A stretch of DNA of 64,000 nucleotides from Allomyces macrogynus ATCC 38327 (Eukaryota; Blastocladiomycota; Blastocladiomycetes; Blastocladiales; Blastocladiaceae). Below the pieces are notes generated by a model. It saw only the letters and a list, made by a program, of their open reading frames with translations. It did no database searches and had not been told where the DNA came from. Location of the stretch: assembly GCA_000151295.1 (NCBI GenBank), contig GG745329.1:2263798-2327797 (forward strand). The letters are read 5' to 3'. A program made the translations under genes and the position numbers. Shown in pieces: positions 56,065 through 64,000 of the stretch; positions within the stretch are counted from its first letter, which is position 1, and each line of letters starts with the position of its first letter.

Positions 56065-57981
56065 TCATGTCCGCCCGCTTCGTGAACTTGTCCTGGTCGG
56101 CCTGGCCGCCGTCCCCACCTGCACGCCATGCTCGACCGCATCGTATCGCGCAAATACGCTGTCGAGCACTAGCCTGAATATCTCCTTGGCAATCCGGTCG
56201 AGCGCAGCCAGGGCCTCGTCGGGCCCATTCGCTGCCATTGGCAACGCCGCGAGAAACGCGTCGCGCGCGCCAGCACTCAAGTTGATCTCCAGCTCCGCGC
56301 CCGGCCGGATATACCGCTGGTTCAAGAACTCGAGCCGCACGGCCATCGGATCGTGCGGTCGCGGTCGCGGCACCGCCCTGCGCGTGCGCGTTTCCATGAG
56401 CGGCGCGACCGACGCGTTGGCCGCGGTCGGTCCGTCAAAGTCGGAAATAAACGGGAACACGCCGCTGGACGTATCGGCGCCGCCGCTACTGCTCTCGCCT
56501 GTCGGCGACATGGGCGTCGTCGTCGCAAACGACATGACCGACAACTGGTGCGCGGCAAAGTCGCCGCCATGCACGGCTGTCGCGGGAGACAGCGGCGCCT
56601 CGCCGCGCAATTCGGCCGTGTGCTTGACATGCGGTCCCGTCCCGGATGCCGCGAACCACGTTAACTGCGCGAGCTTGGTCGCCCACGAGAGGGTGGACGT
56701 CGTGCACGGTCTTGAGGTGGATGGATCGCCGGACTCAGGCACGTCCTCGAGCGGATGGCTCGACCGTCGGCGCGCATTGAGCACGCTGTGGTGCGCAGCG
56801 GCGTCCACGAGGTCGAGGTAATCGTGGTAGAACAGCACATTCTCTGCGCAAAAGCACTTTTGGCAAAACTGGAGAAACGGCTTGAACCGCGCCGGACTGC
56901 GTAGCGTGTGCAGGAGCCGAGCTTCGGGCAGCATGCGCAGTGCACGCCGGTTGTGTGCGTCCAGTCGGGCGAGCACGATCAGCGGCACGACAATCGACGG
57001 CGTGCTGCTGACCAGATCGTAGAGCAGAGTCCAAAACGACATGCCGATCATGTTTCCCAATGGCGCGAGGTCCGGCAGCGCCAGCGAAAGAACCATGCAG
57101 AGGCAGCACAGACCGAGCCACGAGAGGTTCCAAATGAGCTCGTTACGCAAGTCAGCGGCTTCGCGCACGCGCCAGAGCGTCGCAATGGCCAGCGGCAGGA
57201 ACGTGTAGAGCGCAAAGGGAACGACCGCGAGGGCAAAGAAATCCTCGTTCGCGCACGTCGGTGTTGACGGGCGACCCGAATGTGATCGAATCGCGAGATC
57301 GCTTCCGACAATTAGGCCAATAAACAAAGCCAAGGCGGCGAGCGAAATGGCAAGAGATCGAAAACGGAACGGTTGGATCGTGGTCATGGTCGGGAGATGC
57401 GGGCCCGTCTGCGACTCGAGTACGCGAAACGAAATGAAGCGCGCACAATCGACTCGAAACAACCACAGACCCCACCGAAGAATCAGGGCGGGTGCGATCG
57501 AGACGCGCTTTACGTAGCGGCCGTCCTTGGTGAGCTCAAAGCTGCGGCCGCCCGACTGGTAGTGCTGCAGCGCCATGACGAGGATCGCGTGCGTCAACCG
57601 CACCAGGTCCAGGAAAAAGGCGAGCGGGTATCCCGTGTACATGAGCGGATAGAGGACGCGACATGACGTTGGCGGGACCGACAAGAGGGCCCACGTCCAA
57701 ACGTTGAACGCATGGACCTGGATGATGGTGATCATTTCCGTGCGGGTCAGCAATGCTGTTTGACAGACGAACGTCACCTCCGATCCAGGTCGCGTTGACG
57801 AAGTACCGACCCAAAACCATTGCAATAAGCACAGGACCCAGATTCGCACGAGTACGACCGGCCAGAGTCGTTTTTGAAGAAACGCGTGTTTTCGCCACTT
57901 GATATAAGGGAAGAGCGGGGCGAGACGAATGGCAGCGAGGGATCCTTGCAACGCGTAGTAAGCGGTGGTGGTTGAGTCCAT
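56065..57981 (-). CDS. 7-transmembrane receptor fused to an RGS domain
   Basis: Uninterrupted reading frame of 638 codons, one of few intronless genes here. The first 330 residues hold seven hydrophobic segments separated by short loops (e.g. FVCQTALL, YPLAFFLDLVRLTHAILVMAL, SLAISLAALALFIGLIVGSDL, WLGLCCLCMVLSLALPDL). The cytoplasmic half contains an RGS fold split by an insertion of about 150 residues. The first part is LHTLRSPARFKPFLQFCQKC with CAENVLFYHDYLDLVD, and the second is FLNQRYIRPGAELEINLSAG with ALDRIAKEIFRLVLDSVFARYD. RGS domains accelerate GTP hydrolysis by G-alpha subunits. Receptor-RGS fusions occur in plants (RGS1) and in fungal GprK-type receptors. Ligand unknown. The Ser/Thr-rich insertion could be a phosphorylation site cluster. 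Confidence 0.82.
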   Translation of the reverse strand: MDSTTTAYYALQGSLAAIRLAPLFPYIKWRKHAFLQKRLWPVVLVRIWVLCLLQWFWVGTSSTRPGSEVTFVCQTALLTRTEMITIIQVHAFNVWTWALLSVPPTSCRVLYPLMYTGYPLAFFLDLVRLTHAILVMALQHYQSGGRSFELTKDGRYVKRVSIAPALILRWGLWLFRVDCARFISFRVLESQTGPHLPTMTTIQPFRFRSLAISLAALALFIGLIVGSDLAIRSHSGRPSTPTCANEDFFALAVVPFALYTFLPLAIATLWRVREAADLRNELIWNLSWLGLCCLCMVLSLALPDLAPLGNMIGMSFWTLLYDLVSSTPSIVVPLIVLARLDAHNRRALRMLPEARLLHTLRSPARFKPFLQFCQKCFCAENVLFYHDYLDLVDAAAHHSVLNARRRSSHPLEDVPESGDPSTSRPCTTSTLSWATKLAQLTWFAASGTGPHVKHTAELRGEAPLSPATAVHGGDFAAHQLSVMSFATTTPMSPTGESSSGGADTSSGVFPFISDFDGPTAANASVAPLMETRTRRAVPRPRPHDPMAVRLEFLNQRYIRPGAELEINLSAGARDAFLAALPMAANGPDEALAALDRIAKEIFRLVLDSVFARYDAVEHGVQVGTAARPTRTSSRSGRT

Positions 57982-58546
57982 GGTTTGCCGGACGTCGTCG
58001 GTCGAGCCGCTCTACGCGCAAGAATGTATCGACCGCGGTTGATTGCTGTTCGTGTAGGAGTCACCGTTCTCGCGCAACACCGGCCGGTCATGGATTGGTG
58101 AGCGCGCGAGGGTCCCGCTTATCGACGAGACCGACTTGGGCAAATAATCGTGGCGCAGGCGGCCGAATTGCTGGTGGTTTGCGACGCAGACTCATTTGAA
58201 CGGTACCATACTCTGGCGGGAATTTGAATGAAGATGATCATGGTCGGCAAAGGCGGGCTGGGCGATGGTTGTGCTGCAAGTGGCCGTCCGGCTTTTTGTT
58301 CGTGGTGCAACGTCTCGCACGAAGATGAAGGCTCGTCTCGCACCTTCAACTCTCGAAAACCTAAATTTCCAGCTTCCCTGTGCGGGGGTCTCGCTGCCAC
58401 CGCCTTTGCGCCACCACGCACCCTTGACGAGCATCATCAACCATGGCGATGCCCGAACAGCGCTGGGCACACGACCCTTTTCCAGCAAGCTCTTCAGCGA
58501 ACCCCTGCACCACCCCCGCACGAGCCCGGCAACAGGGCTCTCTTTC
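57982..58546. other. Intergenic region upstream of the 7TM-RGS gene
   Basis: 565 bp between the 7TM-RGS start and a doubtful plus-strand exon. No recognisable motif or TATA element. It presumably contains divergent promoter functions. Confidence 0.3.
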
Positions 58547-58759
58547 ATGCATCAGCAGCAGCACCACGAGCAACAAACAGCAAGACCCGTGTCATCACCA
58601 GCCCTGAGCACTGCCATCGACCTGAAGACCATTGTGATCGCGCTGCACATCATCACCTCGTTTTTGCGCCGGACCGTGCTCCTCTCCGTCGTCGAGGACC
58701 CAGACCGCGCCAAGAAAGTCGAGCCGCTTGCATTGTCGCTGTCGGGCCCTTACCATTGA
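58547..58759 (+). CDS. Doubtful short open frame with a hydrophobic segment
   Basis: 70 codons from an ATG (MHQQQHHEQQ) to a TGA. The third-base composition is high in G and C, and there is a plausible membrane helix (DLKTIVIALHIITSFLRRTV) followed by EDPDRAKKVEPLAL. It could be the first exon of a longer gene or simply noise. No homologue is recognised. A 21-C tract follows 80 bp downstream. Confidence 0.25.
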   Translation: MHQQQHHEQQTARPVSSPALSTAIDLKTIVIALHIITSFLRRTVLLSVVEDPDRAKKVEPLALSLSGPYH

Positions 58760-58840
58760 CCGTGCTCGACATCCGTACCTGTCCGACCATCTGTACCGGC
58801 CACCGTCAACGGGCCTGTTGACGGACCCTGTCGCTCTTCA

Positions 58841-58861
58841 CCCCCCCCCCCCCCCCCCCCC
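58841..58861 (+). repeat. Mononucleotide tract, 21 C
   Basis: Twenty-one consecutive C, not within a gene I can support. The length is uncertain for the same reason as the G tract at 42655. Confidence 0.9.
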
Positions 58862-59152
58862 GTTCCCGCTCCACCTGGCCCCACCCGCAGCGCGGGACCC
58901 TGCGGCGCGCTTGGCACTTGCCATTGCGGTCGCGTTTAGCCAACCAAAAGCACCAGCCACGGGGACCAGCGCGCGTCGTTGCTGGGATCGTTCTTGGAGC
59001 GGGAACAGGGTCGATTCCCTGGCGTGTTGTCTGCCGCGCCGACTGTTCTCGCTGCTGTGGCCGTCGGGTGTATTGTAATCGAAGCCGCAGCTTTCCACCC
59101 GACCGCATCGACCTCGTCCTCTTGCCCGAGCGTGTCACGCTCTTGATCAACC

Positions 59153-61379
59153 ATGGCCACGCTTATTGTGACCCCGACTGTTCTCGTCCCGCGCCCGTCG
59201 GCTGCGCGCGTCAAGGATCGACCCGCCGCGTCGAGCCTGGCGGGTGATCCTCCCCCGCGCTTCCCTGCCCGAAGCGACGTCGTCGCTGCCGCTGCGCGCG
59301 CGTGGTGGCAGCACTGCCTGTTCCGGCTCTACTGGCTCGGAACGCACCACCGTGCGCCGGCAACGTCCGCTGCCACCAACCCCGTCGAGGAGCACCGGCG
59401 GCATCTGCTCATCTACGACAGTAGCGTCCCGTGCCCGTGCGCGTACTGTCTCCGGGCGCGTCTCGCTGACGCTCAAGGCGCACAATCGCAGCGTACACCG
59501 TTGCTGCTCACGCAGACGGCATGGTGGCCACCAGGGCTCGCCGCGCTGCTCGTTTCGTCGCGTGTCATGGCGCGGGTGTTGGTTGCAGCGGCAAGTAACG
59601 CGCCGTTGGCGACGAGTGCTGGACCGAATGGTGCTGCTGGGCTCGGCATGACGGCGTTGCTCACGCTGTGGGCGACGGCGGATCGCTGGCGACCGTCTGT
59701 GTTCGCGACGCTCGCACGATAGTAAGTGGTTTCTACGTTTTTGTGCGACGATGGCCAGTTGTTCGTTTCTGATCGTTGACGTTGCATCTAGCCGCTCCCC
59801 CTCACCCGAGCCCGGATCCACCTCGCCGCGATTCTCACCTCGTCGAGGGCCGACACCGCGCTACATTCCGCCGATTGCGCCGTTGGTGCTCGACGATGCG
59901 GTTCCGCCAGACCTGCCGGTCGACGGCCCCGTTTCGCTCCCTCGCCTCTTGTCACAGCTTTGCATCTTTTCAGTTCAGTCGCTCCCGCCGCCGCTGGTTG
60001 CGGGCAAGGACTTTCGTCGTCACCCGACCAACGCATCAACTCGCGGTCGTCCGCTCGAGCGCTCGTCGCACATTTATCGTGGACTACGCGACCCGTTTGG
60101 CGAGGAGGAAGAGGAAATCGAGTCGCCGGACACGGGCGACGGGCATTCCGATCGCAGCACGTCGCTCGACAGCGCAGACTGGGCCGCGTCGCGAAATGCG
60201 ACAAGGGCGTCGTCGTCGAGCTCGGAAAGCAGTCCGCCTCCTGCGAACCGACGGCGGCGTGCGCGCACCAGCAGTTTGCTTGTCGAGCTGGACGGTGGCG
60301 ACGACGATGATGGGTTCCTGTTTGGCTTCTCCCGAGAGCCGTACCCAGAACCGGTTCCTGTCGTTGTCATGCCTCCACCTGGTCCTGTTACGCACTCGTC
60401 GTGGCTCGCGGGCACTGCTCCACCGACTGTGCCGCCCGCCACCCTTTACTCGGACCCGGAATCGATTGGCGATCTCTCGTCTTCAGAGGCCGAACGTGCA
60501 GACCAGCTCGACGACCGCGATCGGCATCGCGGCCACCACCGGCATCACCGGCACCGGCATCACCATCGCCGCCATCGTGACCAGGCGGTGGACCAAGCCG
60601 CTGAACCGTTGCGCGGTGGGTTGCCTGACTCGACGGCTCGGCAACCGGTGCGCCGATCTGTTTCTTTTGCTAGCGAAGTTGTTGCCGCCGAATACCCAAG
60701 CACCGTCCCGGACGTGCCCAGTCGCGCCGACATGGGCCAACCCGAGGCGAGCGCTTTCCCGACCGCGACCGCTCAATCCTCTTCGTCCCTCGAAGCTGCC
60801 CATCCCGCTCCTCCTCCTCCCACCGTTCCGCTCCCGACCTCGTCCTGCGTCCAGGACGGGGCCATTGCTTCATCCCTCCCCTCCCACCCTCCCCTCCCCA
60901 CTCCCTCCAACGTGGAACCGACCGACCGCGGCGCGCCGCCGCCGCCGCCACCGCCGCACTACCAGTACCCGACCCTGACGCGTCTCTCACCTCCGCTCCC
61001 CCCAACCTTCCCGACGTCGCATTCGATGGCCTCCGAAGCGCCGCTCGCGTCCTCTCCACCAACCCCAGCCAAGAAATCGTCGCGCAAGCCGCGCCGGTCG
61101 CGGCGCGCGCCGTCGCCCGTGCCCACGATCCGCGAACCGTCGCCGGGCCCCGAGGCCGACCATGCGGCGACACTCGTGCAGGACGCCAAGGACGCGATCC
61201 AGGCGGCGCGGCGCGCGCAAACGTCGGAACTGGCGGCGCATTTTGCGATGGGGCTCCGGCTCGGCAAGTGCGAGCGGCTCGTCGCGGAACTGGCGGCCGA
61301 GTCGCACGGTGCGGGCGCGGCGCTAGATCGCGTGGACGTGTGGGGCGCGCAGTTGGCGGATATGGTCGACCAGCTGTGA
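59153..61379 (+). CDS. Disordered Ser/Pro-rich protein with His-Arg repeat and C-terminal helical domain, unknown
   Basis: Exons 59153-59721 and 59792-61379, joined by a gtaagt/ctag intron that bridges an in-frame stop, give 718 codons plus stop. The N-terminal 190 residues contain a compact part (FRLYWLGTHHRAP, SVPCPCAYCLRARL, and hydrophobic LAALLVSSRVMARVLVAAA). CPCAYC is a possible metal-binding pair. Then come long Pro/Ser-rich stretches with acidic patches (GEEEEEIESPD) and a His/Arg repeat (RHHRHRHHHRRHRD), followed by proline tracts. The last 70 residues are a predicted helix bundle (DHAATLVQDAKDAIQAARRA through GAALDRVDVWGAQLADMVD). No family is recognised; a scaffold or signalling adaptor would fit this composition. 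Confidence 0.6.
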
Positions 61380-61806
61380 TTTTGTCGCTGGTCGAGGTCC
61401 GACCCGAAGTTGTGGAAATCTTTGTGTCATTTTGTCTCTTCTCCCTCGTGTCGTGATGTCGGTCGTTCCTTGGTCATTTCAGGCCCCGCTAGCCATTGGG
61501 AATCGCTGTATTTTTTGTACTGTCTAGTGTCGTCGAAGTCGAAGAAATAGAGGAAACGCTTTTGGGGAACTGGAATGGGGGACCAGGCCACTTTCGATCG
61601 ACCTTTTTCACCTGGCGTCAGTGCAGGTTCTCCAGGGTTTCCCACCGCTGATGGCGCAAGAATCCGCGCCCAAGCCGACAAGGCGACCTGGCCGTTTGCA
61701 CATCACCACTATCGTCTCTCCTCGTTCCTTCCCGTTCTCTCCGCCGCGGTCGACCCACTCTCACTCGTCGGAACTCGTCCTTGTCGTTCGACTTGCTGCA
61801 ATCACC

Positions 61807-62805
61807 ATGTCCGCCCCCAAGACCTTCACGACGGCCGAGGTTGCCAAGCACACGCAGCGCGGCGACGTCTGGACCGTGATCCACGGCAAGGTCTATGACA
61901 TCTCCAAGTTCCTCGACGACGTAAGTTTCGCCCCGTCTCCTTTCTTGCAGTAGCGGCTCGCAGCGCACCGTCAAGTCGACTCGGGTTTGGTTGGAGACCG
62001 CCGGGTCAGGTGCACGGTCGGACGATGGCCATGTCGGTTCCGTCGGGCCCGTGCCTGGCTCGCGCGGTTCCACCGCGCCCGATGTCGCTCGTTGTGCTCG
62101 ACCTCCCAACCGAGCTCGCATGCAGCGGGATGGGCAGCGGGTAGTTGGCCGCAAACAATTCGCGTCCGACCGCTGCGAATTCACGCCGACATGCTGTCAC
62201 GATCTGGCCCAAACTAATCCATGTCTGCGCTCTTTCTTCCTAGCACCCCGGTGGTGAGGAAGTCCTGCTCGAGACGGCCGGTATGTGCCCGCGTGCCCCC
62301 GCGCCTCCAAAGTTGACTTCGCGCACGTCGCTGACCCGGTCTCCCCGCAGGTGCCGACTCGACCGAGGGCTTTGAGGACGTTGGCCACTCGGAGGATGCG
62401 CGTGAGCTGCTGCAGAAGTACTACATTGGCGAGGTTGAGGGTGGCAAGGTACGCACGGCTCGTTTGCGAGCCACTCGACTGCCGCTTCGCTGACCGTCCT
62501 GTCTCCGCCCGACCACGATTAGGTCGCCGCTCCCGCCAAGCCTGCCGCTGCCGCGAAGCCCGCGCCCGCGCAGGAGCAGGGTGGAAGGTACGCGTCGGAC
62601 TCTCTCCTCTCTTTCCACTTCGCTGTCCGAGCACCAGTCTGATGATGGCGCTCTGCCCGCGTTGCTCGACCTCCTCCAGCTGCCTCATCCAGTAAGTAAC
62701 CCCCTCTCGTTCCTGTTGTTGTTGTGTGTCTTTTCCAGTTTCTTCTGGGCGATCCCGGTCGCGATTGCTGCCATTGCCGCCATTGCCTACACCCAGCTGC
62801 AGTAA
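61807..62805 (+). CDS. CYB5: Cytochrome b5, tail-anchored
   Basis: Heme-binding electron carrier of the ER, used by desaturases and sterol enzymes. Exons 61807-61920, 62244-62280, 62351-62448, 62523-62587 and 62739-62805 give 126 residues. The domain is complete: [26 protein letters not shown], then [20 protein letters not shown] and [16 protein letters not shown]. The axial heme histidines are in HPGGE and GHSEDA. An Ala/Pro/Lys linker precedes the C-terminal anchor [21 protein letters not shown]. Between the linker and anchor exons lies a 54-nt segment (62638-62691) with its own AG and GTAAGT. If included, it adds 18 residues in frame, so two isoforms are possible. ERG1 in the same window uses a different reductase but shares the ER. 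Confidence 0.93.
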
Positions 62806-63147
62806 ACGGGGGTGCCGGTGAGGGCGCTCGCGCGCTGCCGGTCGCGTTCGTCGTCGCTATCCCGGGAGCGGCCGATGCGTGCTTCCGTTGGCCGCGGGCG
62901 CGTCGTGTAATCAATGTAATTACTTGATGATTTCCATAGTGTTGGTGGTCGGTTGCGCGAGAGAACTGTGGAAGATCCAGCCTCTGCTCGCTCAGCTCAG
63001 GGCAAGTCACATTGAGTCAAAGAACGCGTCTCCGTTCCTCTCTGAGTGAATCCAAACGTCCGCGACCGCAAACAACACTGCAGCCCGTCGTCGACGCTAC
63101 ATCAAGCTGCAGCACTCACTTCCAGCCCATCCTCCAACACGACAGCC
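62806..63147. other. Intergenic region between cytochrome b5 and the CBS-domain gene
   Basis: 342 bp. The AT-richer stretch at 62905-62945 likely serves 3'-end formation of CYB5. No TATA element is clear before 63148. Confidence 0.35.
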
Positions 63148-64000
63148 ATGGGCAACACCACATCCACCGTGACCGCCGGCGCAGCCGCGCCCGCGTGCAA
63201 GCTTGGATCGACGCAAGACATTCCCGGCGCGAACCCGCTCCTCTCACGCACAGCCTTTGCGACGCCGCCACCTGGCGGAAAGCAGAGCCCAGCATCACTC
63301 GCGTCGTTGCACGGCGACCGCGATACTCCAACGTCACCAGCAGCGGCACGCCAAGAAGCGCTGGAATGCATTCTGAACGTGCCGCTGGTGGATGTGGTCC
63401 CGGCTCAGTCGCCCGACGCGCCGCTGTGCATGCTCAAGGAGCACGACGTGGTGCTCGACGCGTTACGGGTGAGTATGTTTGTGTGGTTGGATGCGCGGTG
63501 GGGAGGCCTGAAAACTGACACGGACGGATTCTGTACAAGACGTTTGATAGGCACAACATATCGTCGATTCCGATCCGGTTCGACGTCGGCCGCTATGCGC
63601 TCGTCGACGTCAACGACCTCATGGCGTTTTTTGTCGCCGAGTTCCGCAAGCTGGGCGAGAGGGTGGACGCGTTTACCACGTCGTGGCGACGCGTCGCTGA
63701 GAGCACGCCATGTCGCGCCGTTGTGAGTTCGTTTCTGGCTCTGCCCCATTCTCGCGTGCGAAATCCGCACTCTCATCGCTCCTCTCGATGATAGATTTCT
63801 CTGGCGGCAACCCGACTGTGACCGTCCCGCACTCGCTGACCGTCAGGGGCCTGATCGACCAATTCGCCACAACGCGCGCCTACCGGTTCCTAGTCCTCGA
63901 CGAGTCCGGCCGGCTCTACCAGGTGATCACGCAGACTAACCTGCTGCACTACCTCAGCGGCGCCCTGCCCACGCTCTTCCCCACCCCTCACCAATCGCTC
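63148..64000 (+). CDS. N-terminal part of a CBS-domain protein, possibly N-myristoylated
   Basis: Runs off the window. The start MGNTTSTV (gly-2, Ser/Thr at 6) fits an N-myristoylation signal. After a disordered stretch the CBS pattern begins: NVPLVDVVPAQ, then DVVLDALRTFDRHNISSIPI with YALVDVNDLMAFF. In exon 3 it continues with PHSLTVRGLIDQFATTRAYR, FLVLDESGRLYQVITQTNLL. Exons: 63148-63468, 63540-63722 and from about 63790 on. The junction after 63722 (gttgtgagt) is one base short of the frame needed in exon 3; GG for G would fit. CBS pairs usually bind adenosine nucleotides, as in AMPK gamma subunits or channel regulators. Which subfamily cannot be said until the rest is seen. Confidence 0.7.

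Overview
The window is nuclear DNA of a GC-rich, intron-containing eukaryote, most likely an early-diverging (zoosporic) fungus. About 30 protein genes lie on both strands with short intergenic gaps. Most are split by GT-AG introns of roughly 50-80 nt, and a few introns may be as short as 34-37 nt. The fungal character comes from squalene epoxidase, an Axl2-like protein with dystroglycan-type domains, the HAP5 CCAAT subunit and a 7TM-RGS receptor. A TTC36-type TPR protein and a GCNA-type SprT protein point away from model yeasts. A blastocladiomycete or chytrid-grade fungus fits best, but this is inference from gene content, not a sequence match.

Layout. 0-5 kb: splicing factor SYF1, then a predicted mitochondrial protein. 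5-13 kb: a proline/glutamine-rich membrane protein, a small 126-aa gene, a REEP/TB2-type ER-shaping protein, lipoyl synthase and an MgtE/SLC41 Mg2+ transporter. 13-22 kb: a coiled-coil protein, an unrecognised locus and the large MOT1/BTAF1 ATPase. 22-29 kb: a putative secreted protein, a small mitochondrial protein, a DEDDh-type exonuclease-fold protein, TTC36 and a stand-alone REV1-like BRCT protein. 29-38 kb: GLE1 and TBP (divergent), NSE4 and a DUF1640/MCUR1-type protein (divergent), then UBC13. 38-49 kb: Axl2-like protein, an unrecognised low-complexity protein, GCNA and ERG1 (divergent). 50-64 kb: NUP107, HAP5/NF-YC, the 7TM-RGS protein, a disordered protein of unknown function, cytochrome b5 and the start of a CBS-domain protein that runs off the window.

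Functional groupings. MOT1 and its substrate TBP lie within 10 kb of each other, with HAP5 further on. Four genome-maintenance genes (REV1-like, NSE4, UBC13, GCNA) occupy 28-47 kb. Nuclear-pore and mRNA-export factors (GLE1, NUP107) are also present. Nothing in the gene order proves co-regulation.

Sequence quality. Several otherwise clear genes are interrupted by frame changes. Nearly all can be explained by one missing base next to a short homopolymer, which suggests systematic homopolymer under-calling in the assembly rather than pseudogenes. I found no rRNA, tRNA, CRISPR array, transposon or virus-like gene, and no clear novel multi-gene system.
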